A stretch of DNA of 62,527 nt from Actinoplanes utahensis (GCF_016862455.1 NZ_BOMZ01000116.1:1-62527), one strand, 5' to 3'; positions 24,430-33,328 are shown, counted from the stretch's first letter. The notes: generated by a model not told the origin, from the letters alone. Numbers and translations are program-made.

Positions 24430-26718
24430 ATGCAGACCTCGCCCCGGACCCCCGAGACCCGTCGGCGCGGCCCCAACGGCCGCTTCCTGCCCCGGCCGGA
24501 GCAATCGGAGGGGATAGATCCGGAGGACCTGGAGGCCCCGCTGCCCGCGATCGAGCGCCAGGCGACCGAGCTCGCCGCCGTCACCATGGTCGCCGAGCTG
24601 GCCGCCGAGGACGACGACGAGGACGAGGACGAGAAGGACGAGCAGACCGGCTTCATCCTCCCCGAGGACCGGTTCCTGAACCGGGAGCTGTCCTGGCTCG
24701 ACTTCAACGCCCGGGTGCTGGCCCTGGCCGAGGATCCGGGCACCCCGCTGCTGGAGCGGGCCAAGTTCCTGGCGATCTTCGCGAGCAACCTGGACGAGTT
24801 CTACATGGTCCGGGTGGCGGGCCTGAAGCGGCGGCTCAGCGCGGGCCTGCCGGTCCGCGGCGGGGACCGTTCCTCGCTGCGGCACCAGATCGAGATGATC
24901 ACCGAGCGGACCGCTGATCTGGTCACCCGACACGCGGCCTGCTTCGCCGACGAGGTCCGGCCGAAACTGGCGTCGGAGAGCATCGAGCTGGTCTCGTGGA
25001 AGGAGCTGGACGCGCCCGAGCAGGGCCGGCTGCGCACCTACTTCCGGGAGAAGGTGTTCCCGGTGCTGACGCCGCTGGCGGTCGACCCGGCGCACCCGTT
25101 CCCGTACATCTCCAGCCGTTCGCTGAACCTGGCGGTGGCGCTGCGCTACCCCGACGGCGACAACCCGGAGCTGTTCGCCCGGGTCAAGGTGCCGAACAAC
25201 GTGCCCCGGTTCGTCACCGTGCAGAACGACCATCGCGGCGTGCGCTTCCTGCCGGTGGAGGAGCTGATCGCCAACCATCTGGACCAGCTGTTCCCCGGGA
25301 TGCAGATCCTGGAGTGGCACCTGTTTCGGGTGACCCGCAACGCCGAGCTGGAGGTCGACGAGGACCGCGACGAGGACCTGTTGCAAGCCCTGGAGCGGGA
25401 GCTCGCGCAGCGCCGGTTCGGCCCGCCGGTGCGCCTGGAGGTGGCCGCCTCGATCAGCGACCACGTGCTCGACCTGCTGGTCCGCGAGCTCGACATGGAC
25501 AGTCAGGACGTGCTGCGGGTGCCCGGCCTGCTGGACCTGTCGTCGCTGTGGCAGGTGTTCGGCGAGTGTGACCGTGACGATCTGAAGGACCGCCCGTTCG
25601 TTCCGGCCACCCACCCGCACCTGGCCGACGGCGAGGTGCCGCGCAGCGTGTTCAACCGGCTGCGCGAATCAGACATCCTGGTGCACCACCCGTACCACTC
25701 GTTCTCGACGAGCGTGCAGCGGTTCATCGAGCAGGCCGCCGCCGACCCGAACGTGCTGGCGATCAAGCAGACCCTGTACCGCACCTCCGGTGACTCGCCG
25801 ATCGTCGACGCGCTCGTCGACGCCGCGGCCGCGGGCAAGCAGGTGGTGGTCCTGGTCGAGGTGAAGGCCCGGTTCGACGAGGTCGCCAACATCGCCTGGG
25901 CGCGCACCCTGGAGCGGGCCGGGTGCCACGTCGTCTACGGCCTGGTCGGTCTGAAGACCCACTGCAAGACCTCTCTGGTGGTACGGCAGGAGGGCAACCA
26001 GATCCGGCGCTACTGCCACATCGGAACCGGCAACTACCACCCGAAGACGGCCCGGCTCTACGAGGACTTCGGCATGCTCACCGCCGACCCCGAGGTGGGC
26101 GCGGACGTCACCGACCTGTTCAACGTGCTCACCGGGTACAGCCGGCAGACCACCTACCGGCGTCTGCTGGTCGCCCCGCACGGCGTACGCAAGGGTCTCC
26201 TGGAGAGGGTCGAGGAGCAGGCCCGCATCGCCCGCGAGGGCGGCGAGGCGCTGGTGCAGTTCAAGGTGAACTCGCTGGTCGACGAGAAGACCATCGACGC
26301 GCTGTACCGGGCCTCCCGGGATGGGGTGAAGGTGGACCTGATCATCCGGGGCATGTGCGCGCTGCGGCCCGGCGTCCCCGGCCTGTCGGACAACATCCGG
26401 GTCCGCTCGATCGTCGGCCGGTTCCTGGAGCACTCGCGGGTGTTCCGGTTCGGCCCGGGCCACGACTCCGAGTACTGGATGGGCTCCGCCGACCTGATGC
26501 ACCGCAACCTGGACCGCCGGGTGGAGGCGCTGGTCAAGGTGGTCACACCGTCGGCCCGCGAGGAGATCCGGCACGTCCTGGAGCTGTCGATGAGCGACCA
26601 CACCGAGGGCTGGGACCTGGACGGTGACGGCATCTGGCACCGCAACCAGGGGACTCCGGGCCGCCCGCAGGTTCACCTGCAGGCAGCCATGCTCCGGCGG
26701 ATCATCGGCAAGAAGTAA
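24430..26718 (+). CDS. ppk1: Polyphosphate kinase
   Basis: Reversibly polymerises phosphate from ATP into polyphosphate. The 762-aa protein has an N-terminal Asp/Glu-rich tail (about residues 55-75, unusual low-complexity acid), then the N domain FLNRELSWLDFNARVLALA, the H domain and two phospholipase-D-like domains. The autophosphorylated His lies in LVGLKTHCKTSLVV and the second conserved His in RRYCHIGTGNYHPKT (about 530-545). The ATG at 24430 is used; it lies 7 bp before the Nudix gene, forming an operon like the mycobacterial ppk1-mutT1 pair. Confidence 0.96.
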   Translation: MQTSPRTPETRRRGPNGRFLPRPEQSEGIDPEDLEAPLPAIERQATELAAVTMVAELAAEDDDEDEDEKDEQTGFILPEDRFLNRELSWLDFNARVLALAEDPGTPLLERAKFLAIFASNLDEFYMVRVAGLKRRLSAGLPVRGGDRSSLRHQIEMITERTADLVTRHAACFADEVRPKLASESIELVSWKELDAPEQGRLRTYFREKVFPVLTPLAVDPAHPFPYISSRSLNLAVALRYPDGDNPELFARVKVPNNVPRFVTVQNDHRGVRFLPVEELIANHLDQLFPGMQILEWHLFRVTRNAELEVDEDRDEDLLQALERELAQRRFGPPVRLEVAASISDHVLDLLVRELDMDSQDVLRVPGLLDLSSLWQVFGECDRDDLKDRPFVPATHPHLADGEVPRSVFNRLRESDILVHHPYHSFSTSVQRFIEQAAADPNVLAIKQTLYRTSGDSPIVDALVDAAAAGKQVVVLVEVKARFDEVANIAWARTLERAGCHVVYGLVGLKTHCKTSLVVRQEGNQIRRYCHIGTGNYHPKTARLYEDFGMLTADPEVGADVTDLFNVLTGYSRQTTYRRLLVAPHGVRKGLLERVEEQARIAREGGEALVQFKVNSLVDEKTIDALYRASRDGVKVDLIIRGMCALRPGVPGLSDNIRVRSIVGRFLEHSRVFRFGPGHDSEYWMGSADLMHRNLDRRVEALVKVVTPSAREEIRHVLELSMSDHTEGWDLDGDGIWHRNQGTPGRPQVHLQAAMLRRIIGKK

Positions 26719-26725
26719 GCAGCCC

Positions 26726-27604
26726 ATGACTGATGTGGAACGCGCGGCCGGCGGGGTCCTCCACCGCCGCTCCGGCGAACAGGTCGAGGTGTGCCTGGTG
26801 CACCGCCCCCGCTACGACGACTGGAGTCTGCCGAAAGGCAAGCTGCACGGCGGTGAGGAGCCGCTGGCGGCGGCGCTGCGGGAGGTCACCGAGGAGACCG
26901 GCACCGCCGGGATTCCCCAGCTGCGGCTGCCCGACGTCGACTACACGCTGCCCGATGGACGCGCCAAGAACGTGGCGTTCTGGCTGATGGCGGCCGCCGG
27001 CGACGGCCCGGTGCGGGACACCGACGAGGTGGACGAACTGGTCTGGCTGCCGCTGCGGGAGGCGGCCGCGCGGTTGACGTACCCCGATGAGCGAACCGTC
27101 CTGGCGCACGTCGCGGACCTGCCGCCGGTCACCGCGGTGATCGCGCTGGTCCGGCACGCCCGGGCCGGGGAACGCCGCAAGTGGGCCGGCCGCGACGAGC
27201 TGCGCCCGATCGATCCGGTCGGCGCGAAGCAGGCGGACCGGATCGCCGGCCTGCTCACCGCGCTGCGGCCGCGCCGGCTGGTCGCGGCGACCCCGCTGCG
27301 CTGCGTGCAGACATTGGAACCGCTGGCGGCGGCGCTCGGCGACAAGCCGATCGTGTCGGACGGGGCGTTCGCCGAGGTGGACGACCCGGACCGGCTGCCG
27401 GGACGGCTCGCCGAGGCACGGGCCCGGCTGGCCTCGCTGCGCAGCGCCGAGCGGGTGGTGGTGTGCAGCCAGGGCAAGCTGATGCCGCACCTGCTGGCGT
27501 CCCTGCACGGCACCGACGATCATCAGCGGTTCAAGACGCCGAAAGGTGAGGGCTGGCTGCTCACCTGGTCCGGCGAGCGGTTGCTGGGCGCCGCACGGCT
27601 GTGA
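26726..27604 (+). CDS. Nudix hydrolase fused to histidine phosphatase (MutT1-like)
   Basis: Two-domain 292-aa protein. The N-terminal Nudix domain (about 1-135) has the box GKLHGGEEPLAAALREVTEETG (GX5EX7REVXEEXG; see residues 36-57) for pyrophosphohydrolysis. The C-terminal domain (about 138-292) starts ALVRHARAGER, the RHG-type phosphohistidine motif with Gly replaced by Ala, and has ATPLRCVQTLEPLA. Mycobacterial MutT1, with the same domain order and next to ppk1, clears 8-oxo-dGTP/GTP and diadenosine polyphosphates. The ATG at 26726 is 7 bp after ppk1. Role in nucleotide sanitation is inferred by homology. Confidence 0.92.
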   Translation: MTDVERAAGGVLHRRSGEQVEVCLVHRPRYDDWSLPKGKLHGGEEPLAAALREVTEETGTAGIPQLRLPDVDYTLPDGRAKNVAFWLMAAAGDGPVRDTDEVDELVWLPLREAAARLTYPDERTVLAHVADLPPVTAVIALVRHARAGERRKWAGRDELRPIDPVGAKQADRIAGLLTALRPRRLVAATPLRCVQTLEPLAAALGDKPIVSDGAFAEVDDPDRLPGRLAEARARLASLRSAERVVVCSQGKLMPHLLASLHGTDDHQRFKTPKGEGWLLTWSGERLLGAARL

Positions 27605-27986
27605 CGGCACGGCGGGCCGGCGGAGCGGCCGTCCAGTAACCGATCCGCTCGCCGGTCAGCCAGCGTGCCTGCCACAGCTCGTCCCGGCGGGGATCCCAGT
27701 CCCGGTACGGCAGCGACGCCAGCCGCCAGCAGAGGATCCCCGTCAGGTACCAGCCGTAGACCGGGATCGCCCCCGCCCAGCCGTCCAACCGTCGGTACGA
27801 GCACCGCGGCGCGTACCAGGCCACCGCGAGACCGTTCCACCCGCAAGTGATCAACCAGTCCAGGACCGGCCATCCGGTACGGTCCTCGGCCAGGTCACCG
27901 AGCGTCCACCCGGGCAGCACCGCGGCCGCGAACAGCACGGCCGCGATGCCGGACCGCGTCGTCAGCCCTCGTGGCGCAGATCTCAT
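27561..27986 (-). CDS. Hypothetical membrane protein
   Basis: A 141-aa protein with about three hydrophobic segments (SGIAAVLFAAAVLPGW, WLITCGWNGLAVAWYA, GAIPVYGWYLTGILCWRLA) and a basic C-terminus rich in Arg, Pro and Ala. Its end overlaps the convergent Nudix gene by 44 bp. It has Trp/Tyr-rich loops. I recognise no family. Codon bias looks genuine but confidence is moderate. Confidence 0.6.
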   Translation of the reverse strand: MRSAPRGLTTRSGIAAVLFAAAVLPGWTLGDLAEDRTGWPVLDWLITCGWNGLAVAWYAPRCSYRRLDGWAGAIPVYGWYLTGILCWRLASLPYRDWDPRRDELWQARWLTGERIGYWTAAPPARRAVTAVRRPATARRTR

Positions 27987-28029
27987 GCCCGGACGCTAGG
28001 ACGGCCGGCGGATCCGCGCCGGAACACCA

Positions 28030-28062
28030 CGAAGGCGTCCACCGTACGGGTGGACGCCTTCG
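28030..28062 (-). terminator. Hairpin after hupB
   Basis: Perfect 14-bp stem CGAAGGCGTCCACC / GGTGGACGCCTTCG with a 5-nt loop, about 60 bp beyond the hupB stop. T-tract poor. Confidence 0.75.
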
Positions 28063-28119
28063 TCAGGTCACTTCGTGTGTGGAGCCCGGCCGCTGTCCGC
28101 GCCCGGGATCCGCACCCGG

Positions 28120-28872
28120 CTAACGGGCCTTGCGTGTGGAGGCGGACCGGGCGCGGGCCGGCACGGCCTCCGGCTGAGACGTCTTCCGGGCGGTCCGCTT
28201 GGCGGCCGGGGCCGCCTTCGTCGTCGTGGCGGTCTTCTTCGCCGGGGCGGCCTTGGTGGTGCTCTTCTTCGCCGCCGGCGCCGCCTTGGCCGTCGTGGTC
28301 TTCGCCGCCGCCGTCGTCTTGGTGGCGGCCGCCTTGGTCGCGGTGGCCTTCTTGGTCGCCGCCGCCGTCGTCTTGGTGGCGGGAGCGGCGGTCTTGGTGG
28401 CCGCGGTCTTCTTCGCGGCCGTCGTCTTGGTGGCGGGCGCCGTCTTGGTGGCGGCCGTCGTCTTGGTGGCGGGCGCCGCCTTCGTGGCCGCGGTCTTCTT
28501 CCCGGCCCCCGTCGTCGTGGCCTTGGTGGCCGTCGACTTGGTGGCCGTCGACTTGGTGACAGCCGACTTCTTGGCCGCGGACGCCGCCTTGGCCGGCTTT
28601 CCGCTCGCCACCAGATCCTTGAATGTGTTGCCGACCTTGAAGACTGCGATCGACGTCTTCTTCACCTTGACCGGTTCGCCGGTTCGCGGATTGCGCGCGG
28701 TACGCGCATTGCGGGCCCGCTTCTCCCAGCTTCCGAATCCGGTGAGGGCAACCCGGTCGCCCTTGGCGACGGCGTTCTGCACCTCACTGATGAACGCGTC
28801 GAGCGCCAGGGCCGCGGTCTTCTTGTCCCCCAGCTTGACTGCGAGCGCCTCGATGAGCTCGGCCTTGTTCAC
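28120..28872 (-). CDS. hupB: HU-family nucleoid protein with Lys/Ala-rich tail
   Basis: Nucleoid-associated DNA-bending protein, 250 aa. Residues 1-95 are a standard HU domain (MNKAELIEALAVKLGDKKTAA, VALTGFGSWEKRARNARTARNPRTGE with the beta-arm, and FKVGNTFKDLV). The remaining 155 residues are low-complexity KTTAATK/PAKK-type repeats, as in mycobacterial HupB, which bind DNA or RNA and are targets for acetylation or methylation in relatives. GTG start at 28872 follows GGGAGGAAACC, a strong site. It lies upstream of leuD, as in Mycobacterium. Confidence 0.96.
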   Translation of the reverse strand: MNKAELIEALAVKLGDKKTAALALDAFISEVQNAVAKGDRVALTGFGSWEKRARNARTARNPRTGEPVKVKKTSIAVFKVGNTFKDLVASGKPAKAASAAKKSAVTKSTATKSTATKATTTGAGKKTAATKAAPATKTTAATKTAPATKTTAAKKTAATKTAAPATKTTAAATKKATATKAAATKTTAAAKTTTAKAAPAAKKSTTKAAPAKKTATTTKAAPAAKRTARKTSQPEAVPARARSASTRKAR

Positions 28873-28989
28873 GGTTTCCTCCCGGACGTGAGAACTGGCC
28901 CGTCGAAGGCCATTCTGCGCGCACGGTATGCCCTGTGACCTGGTTACAGAAACATTCGGGGGAAAAAACCGTTGTGTCCTAACGAATTG

Positions 28990-29016
28990 GCCCCTGCCGG
29001 GTGACCCGGCAGGGGC
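28990..29016 (-). terminator. leuCD terminator
   Basis: Stem GCCCCTGCCGGG / CCCGGCAGGGGC around a TGA loop, with flanking AATT bases extending the stem, 15 bp after the leuD stop. Confidence 0.8.
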
Positions 29017-29031
29017 GAATTACGCGGTGGA

Positions 29032-29622
29032 TTAAAGGGTTACGACCGGTTTGAAAGCGGGGCGGCTCTTCTCGTACGCGGTAATCGCGTCCGCGTGCCG
29101 CAGCGTCAGTCCGATGTCGTCGAGACCCTCCATCAGCCGCCAGCGACTGAAGTCGTCGATCGGGAACCCGTAGGCGGCGTCGTCCACCCGGACCACACGA
29201 GCGTCCAGGTCGACCGTGATCTCCTTCTCCGGCTCGCTCTCGGCGAGGTCCCAGAGGCTCTCCACGATCTTCTGGTCGAGCTGGATCGGCAGCAGACCCT
29301 CCTTGAGGGAGTTGCCGCGGAAGATGTCGCCGAAGCGGGAGGCGACGACCGCCTTGAAGCCCCAGTCGCGCAGCGCCCAGACGGCGTGCTGCCGGGACGA
29401 GCCGGTGCCGAAATTCGGCCCGGCGACCAGGATGGTGGCGCCCGCGTGAGCCGGCTTGTTCAGAACGAACGAAGGGTCCTCACGCCAGGCGTTGAAGAGG
29501 CCGTCCTCGAAGCCGGTCCGGGTGACCCGCTTCAGGTAGACCGCCGGGATGATCTGGTCGGTGTCCACGTCGGAACGGCGCAGCGGCATGACCTTGCCGC
29601 TGTGGGTGACGAACTTGTCCAT
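29032..29622 (-). CDS. leuD: 3-isopropylmalate dehydratase small subunit
   Basis: Small subunit of isopropylmalate isomerase in leucine synthesis, 196 aa. It has the family blocks GKVMPLRRSDVDTDQIIPA at the N-terminus, ILVAGPNFGTGSSRQHAVWAL with the swivel-domain GxSR motif, and VVASRFGDIFRGNSLKEGLLP. It lies 15 bp after leuC in one transcript and ends in a strong terminator. Confidence 0.98.
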   Translation of the reverse strand: MDKFVTHSGKVMPLRRSDVDTDQIIPAVYLKRVTRTGFEDGLFNAWREDPSFVLNKPAHAGATILVAGPNFGTGSSRQHAVWALRDWGFKAVVASRFGDIFRGNSLKEGLLPIQLDQKIVESLWDLAESEPEKEITVDLDARVVRVDDAAYGFPIDDFSRWRLMEGLDDIGLTLRHADAITAYEKSRPAFKPVVTL

Positions 29623-29637
29623 GTCAGCTTCCCCTAC

Positions 29638-31092
29638 TCAGAGGTCGGCGGGGGCGGCCAGCCTGCCCACCACGGCGGTGGCGGCGGCGACCTGCGGCGA
29701 GACCAGGTGGGTACGCCCACCCTTGCCCTGCCGGCCCTCGAAGTTGCGGTTGGAGGTGGACGCGGCACGCTGGCCGGGACTGAGCGTGTCCGGGTTCATC
29801 CCCAGGCACATCGAACAGCCGGCGAACCGCCACTCGGCGCCCGCCTCGGTGAACACCTTGTCCAGGCCCTCGGCCTCGGCCTGCTCACGCACCAGGTAGG
29901 AGCCGGGCACGATCATCATGCGGACGCCGTCGGCGACCTTGCGGCCCCGGATCACGTCGGCGGCGGCACGCAGGTCCTCGAGCCGGCCGTTGGTGCAGGA
30001 GCCGACGAAGACCACGTCGACCGGCACGTCCCGGAACGGGGTGCCGGGGGTGAGGTCCATGTAGTCGAGGGCGCGCTGGGCGGCGCCGCGCTCCACCTCG
30101 TCGAGGAAGTCCTCGGGGCTGGGGACGACGCTGTTCAGCGCGGCGCCCTGGCCCGGGTTGGTGCCCCAGGTGATGAACGGGCTGATCGCCGAGGCGTCCA
30201 GGATGATCTCGGTGTCGTACTCGGCGTCGGCGTCGGTGGCGAGGGTCTTCCAGTACGCCACCGCGGCGTCCCACTGCTCGCCCTGCGGGGCGTGCTTACG
30301 GTCCTTGAGGTACGCGAACGTGGTCTCGTCCGGCGCGATCATGCCGGCCTTGGCGCCCCACTCGATGCTCATGTTGCAGATGGTCATCCGGCCCTCCATG
30401 GAGAGCTTGCGGATGGCCTCCCCGCGGTACTCCACGATGTGGCCGTTGCCGCCGCCGGTGCCGGTCTGCGTGATCAGCGCGAGGATCAGGTCCTTCGCGG
30501 TGACGCCCTCGCCCAGCTCGCCGACGACCGTGACGGCCATCGTCTTCGGCTTGGACTGCGGCAGCGTCTGGGTGGCGAGCACGTGCTCGACCTCGCTGGT
30601 GCCGATGCCGAAGGCCAGCGCGCCGAACGCGCCGTGGGTCGCGGTGTGCGAGTCGCCGCAGACGATCGTCATGCCCGGCTGGGTGAGACCCAGCTGCGGG
30701 CCGATCACGTGCACGATGCCCTGGTTCACGTCACCGAGCGGGCGGATCTCCACACCGAACTCGGCGCAGTTCTTGCGCAGGGTCTCGATCTGCGTCCGCG
30801 AGGTGGTGTCGGCGATCGTGAAGAGCTCGCCGCGCTTGGTGTTGAACGCGGGGTCCGCATACCCGGTCGGGGTGTTGTGGTCCTCGGTCGCGAGCGTGAG
30901 GTCGGTGCGCCGCACCGGCCGCCCGGCCATCCGCAGGCCGTCGAACGCCTGCGGGCTGGTGACCTCGTGCAGCAGGTGCAGGTCGATGAAGAGCAGGTCG
31001 GGCTCACCCTCGGCCGTGCGCACCACGTGGTCATCCCAGACCTTCTCGGCCAGGGTCCTGGGTTTCCCGCTCTGGGGAGTGACTCCCACCAT
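29638..31092 (-). CDS. leuC: 3-isopropylmalate dehydratase large subunit
   Basis: Aconitase-family catalytic subunit that isomerises 2- to 3-isopropylmalate, 484 aa. The three [4Fe-4S] cluster cysteines lie in VFVGSCTNGR (about residue 363) and AGCSMCLGMNPD (about 424-427); other blocks are VCGDSHTATHGAFGALAFGIG and the DHNTPT loop. The ATG at 31092 gives MVGVTPQSGKPRTLAEKV. It is divergent from the IclR-family regulator, which in relatives controls leuCD, and is 15 bp upstream of leuD. Confidence 0.98.
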   Translation of the reverse strand: MVGVTPQSGKPRTLAEKVWDDHVVRTAEGEPDLLFIDLHLLHEVTSPQAFDGLRMAGRPVRRTDLTLATEDHNTPTGYADPAFNTKRGELFTIADTTSRTQIETLRKNCAEFGVEIRPLGDVNQGIVHVIGPQLGLTQPGMTIVCGDSHTATHGAFGALAFGIGTSEVEHVLATQTLPQSKPKTMAVTVVGELGEGVTAKDLILALITQTGTGGGNGHIVEYRGEAIRKLSMEGRMTICNMSIEWGAKAGMIAPDETTFAYLKDRKHAPQGEQWDAAVAYWKTLATDADAEYDTEIILDASAISPFITWGTNPGQGAALNSVVPSPEDFLDEVERGAAQRALDYMDLTPGTPFRDVPVDVVFVGSCTNGRLEDLRAAADVIRGRKVADGVRMMIVPGSYLVREQAEAEGLDKVFTEAGAEWRFAGCSMCLGMNPDTLSPGQRAASTSNRNFEGRQGKGGRTHLVSPQVAAATAVVGRLAAPADL

Positions 31093-31105
31093 CTGGACAT
31101 CCTAA

Positions 31106-31115
31106 ATTCTGGAAT
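31106..31115. promoter_or_regulatory. Small inverted repeat between leuC and the IclR gene
   Basis: ATTC-TG-GAAT, in the short divergent space (31093-31141) where an IclR-type regulator would bind. Arms are only 4 bp, so this is tentative. Confidence 0.3.
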
Positions 31116-31141
31116 GTATGTTTCGGCTTGTGGGACACAGT

Positions 31142-31828
31142 ATGAGCGGTGTAGGCGTTCTCGACAAGGCGGTTGTCATCCTCGCCGCATGTGTCGACGG
31201 CGCCAGCCTTGCCGAGTTGGTCGAACGCACCAAGCTGCCGCGGGCGACCGCACATCGCCTGGCCCAGGCCCTGGAGATCCATCGGATGCTGGTGCGCGAC
31301 ACTCAAGGAAGATGGCGGCCAGGTCCGCGATTGGGCGAGTTGGCCAATGCCGCCCCGGACGTTCTGCTGACCGCCGCGGAGCCCCTGCTGTCCGCACTTC
31401 GGGACGCGACGGGGGAGAGTGCTCAGCTCTACCTACGCCGAGCCGATGAGCGGATCTGCGTCGCCGCCGCCGAGCGCGCGAGTGGTCTTCGCGACACCGT
31501 GCCGGTCGGTTCGGTGCTGCCGATGGTCGCCGGCTCCGCCGCCCAGATCCTGCTCGCGTGGGAACCGCCCGAGGCGGTGATGCCGCTCCTACCGCGCTGC
31601 AAGTTCACCGGCCGCACCCTGGCCGAGGTCCGCCGCCGCGGCTGGGCACAGAGCGTCGCCGAACGCGAGCCCGGTGTGGCGAGCGTCTCCGCGCCGATCC
31701 GCGACCGCACCGGCCGGGTCATCGCATCCATCTCGATAAGCGGTCCGATCGAGCGCCTCGGCCGCCGCCCCGGCGAACGGCACGCGATGGCCGTCGTCCG
31801 CGCCGGCCAGCGCCTCTCCGGTCTCTGA
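31142..31828 (+). CDS. IclR-family regulator (NdgR/LeuR type)
   Basis: Transcription factor of 228 aa. The N-terminal winged helix (GVGVLDKAVVILAACVDG, then LAELVERTKLPRATAHRLAQALE) is followed by the IclR effector domain (ESAQLYLRRADERICVAAAERASGLRDTVPVG, then SVSAPIRDRTGRVIASISISGP). The streptomycete NdgR and its relatives start with the same SGVGVLDKA and control leuCD and amino-acid metabolism. I chose the ATG at 31142; an ATG at 31118 adds eight residues. The divergent position from leuC supports direct control of leuCD and of itself. Confidence 0.92.
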   Translation: MSGVGVLDKAVVILAACVDGASLAELVERTKLPRATAHRLAQALEIHRMLVRDTQGRWRPGPRLGELANAAPDVLLTAAEPLLSALRDATGESAQLYLRRADERICVAAAERASGLRDTVPVGSVLPMVAGSAAQILLAWEPPEAVMPLLPRCKFTGRTLAEVRRRGWAQSVAEREPGVASVSAPIRDRTGRVIASISISGPIERLGRRPGERHAMAVVRAGQRLSGL

Positions 31829-31864
31829 CCCCTCCCCTCGTCCTCCCCCTCGTCCTCCCGGTCC

Positions 31865-32290
31865 GCCCCGCCTCCCGCGGGGCGGCCTCTCTTTAAGCCC
31901 ACCTCCGGCCCTCCCGGCCCGTCCCGCCTCCCCCAAGGCGGCTTCGTTTCTCCCCCTCGCGCCTCCAGCTCTCCGCACCCCTCGCAAGGCAGCTCCCCTG
32001 CCTCCCCCTCGCGCTCCCCGCTCCCCACGCCCCTCGCAAGGCGACTTCCCACCTCCCCCTCGCACTCCCAGCTCTCCACGCCCCTCGCAAGGCGACTTCC
32101 CTTCCTCCAACCCCTGCCCTCCCGATCCGCCGCGCCTCCCCCGAGGCGGCTTCGTTTCTCTACCTCGCGCTTCCAGCTCTCCGGCCCCTTCGCAAGGCAG
32201 CTCCCCTACCTTCCACCTCGCACTTCCAGCTCTCCGCACCCCTCGCAAGGCAATGTCCCTTTCTCCCCTCATGCACATGGCCTTTCGGGG
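31865..32290. repeat. About eight copies of a 51-54-bp tandem repeat
   Basis: The core CCCCTCGCAAGGCAGCTCCCC (and variants such as CTCCCCCAAGGCGGCTTCG) recurs near 31873, 31930, 31981, 32033, 32084, 32138, 32189 and 32242, each followed by a CTCGCGCTTCCAGCTCTCC-like segment. Spacings of 51-54 bp are not all multiples of three, so no frame is conserved. Strong pyrimidine bias on the plus strand. The whole 31829-32581 spacer has no convincing gene. Confidence 0.8.
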
Positions 32291-32541
32291 ACATTAGGAA
32301 GGGATGGTCGGCGGGCCAGACGTCATCGCTCACCTGCCCCGCAAAGACCTTGTGACGTTGTGGTGGCATCGCTGGCGCAGGCCCACAAGATCGTGGCGGA
32401 GGAATGAGCGGGGACGATCAGTCAGGAAGGTCCGGCTACCTGCCGGGCGTGCTACCCGGTGAGCGGGAGTGCTGCCCGATGAAGGAGCGGGCTGATTCAC
32501 GGCGGAGAGGGCGGGCCCTCGTGAGGCGCGTGGGCGAAAGC

Positions 32542-32578
32542 AGATCGGCCCACACCGAGTCCGGTGCGGGCCGATCTT
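32542..32578 (-). terminator. Hairpin after the first tRNA-Glu
   Basis: AGATCGGCCCACAC pairs (13 of 14) with GTGCGGGCCGATCT. It lies just downstream of the tRNA 3' end on the minus strand. Confidence 0.65.
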
Positions 32579-32581
32579 TTC

Positions 32582-32657
32582 TGGTAGTCCCGAAGGGATT
32601 CGAACCCTCGCTACCGCCTTGAGAGGGCGGCGTCCTAGGCCGCTAGACGACGGGACC
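32582..32657 (-). tRNA. tRNA-Glu (anticodon CTC), CCA encoded
   Basis: Seventy-six nt including CCA. The minus strand begins GGTCCCGTCGTCTAGCGG; anticodon arm CCGCC-CTCTCAA-GGCGG gives anticodon CTC; the T arm has GGTTCGAATCC; acceptor GGTCCCG pairs with CGGGACT, then A-CCA. Confidence 0.97.
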
Positions 32658-32855
32658 AGAACTTCGTTTCACCGCCCGTGTTCCGGCGGCGATCAGAACT
32701 CTAGCAGTCCCCGCTCTGCAGCCGAAATCGGATATCCACCCACCTCAACCGGGGTGACGACGGCCACTGCCCATCCCCGCCCAGCCTTCAGACGCTGCCC
32801 GGGTTCGTAACGCCACCTTCGCTCCACACCCGAGCGGAGGCTCAAGCCCGGGAGG

Positions 32856-32895
32856 CGGGCAAGCGGGCAGACGGGCAGACGGGCAAACGGGCAGG
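32856..32895. repeat. Five copies of an 8-bp unit
   Basis: CGGGCAGA-type octamers at 32856, 32864, 32872, 32880 and 32888, with one or two changes each. Confidence 0.85.
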
Positions 32896-32977
32896 CGGTA
32901 GGCGGAGCGGGGGTGGGTGGTGCGGGAGCACCGACGGGCGGGCAGACGGGCGGGCAGAGCGGTGTGGCCGATCGGCT

Positions 32978-33186
32978 GGACCGGTGGCGGTGGGCCGGGG
33001 CCGGTGGACCGGCGCCGGTGGACCGGTGGACCGGTGGCGGTGGACCGGTGGACCGGTGGACCGGTGGCGGTGGGCCGGCGCCGGTGGACCGGTGGCGGTG
33101 GGCCGGCGCCGGTGGACCGGCGCCGGTGGACCGGTGGACCGGTGGACCGGTGGCGGTGGGCCGGGGCCGGCGGGCCGGCGCCGGGG
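32978..33186. repeat. 9-bp microsatellite tract (GGACCGGTG / GCGGTGGGC types)
   Basis: About 200 bp built from nonamers GGACCGGTG, GCGGTGGGC and CCGGCGCCG in varying order. Because 9 is divisible by three, every frame stays open, which produces spurious ORFs; I reject them as genes. It lies between the two tRNA-Glu genes in the gene-free 32658-33362 stretch. Confidence 0.85.
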
Positions 33187-33328
33187 AAGTTGCCGCGACC
33201 AGGCGCTTCGCCCGTTGGGGGCGTTTCGGTCGTCACCCCGGCCTACGTCGCGTCGGACTGGCACGGGAGGTGTGGTCGGTTTGGGGGCGGCCCACGGCGT
33301 ACAAGATCGGGATTGGGAGAAGCGAAAC

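Noticed and set aside
29095..31449. 784-codon plus-strand frame opposite leuC and leuD
   Set aside because: Shadow of two certain genes, no motif.
31589..32278. Minus-strand open frame in the 52-bp repeat array
   Set aside because: Its Gly/Arg repeats stem from the DNA repeats; unit spacing of 51-54 bp does not preserve frame between copies.
31865..32290. CRISPR array suspected for the regularly spaced repeats
   Set aside because: No unique spacers; the whole unit, including the in-between part, is repeated, and no cas genes are present.
32404..32622. 72-codon plus-strand frame ending in the tRNA-Glu region
   Set aside because: It overlaps the antisense of tRNA-Glu, giving the VPKGFEPSLPP tail seen in many false annotations of this kind.
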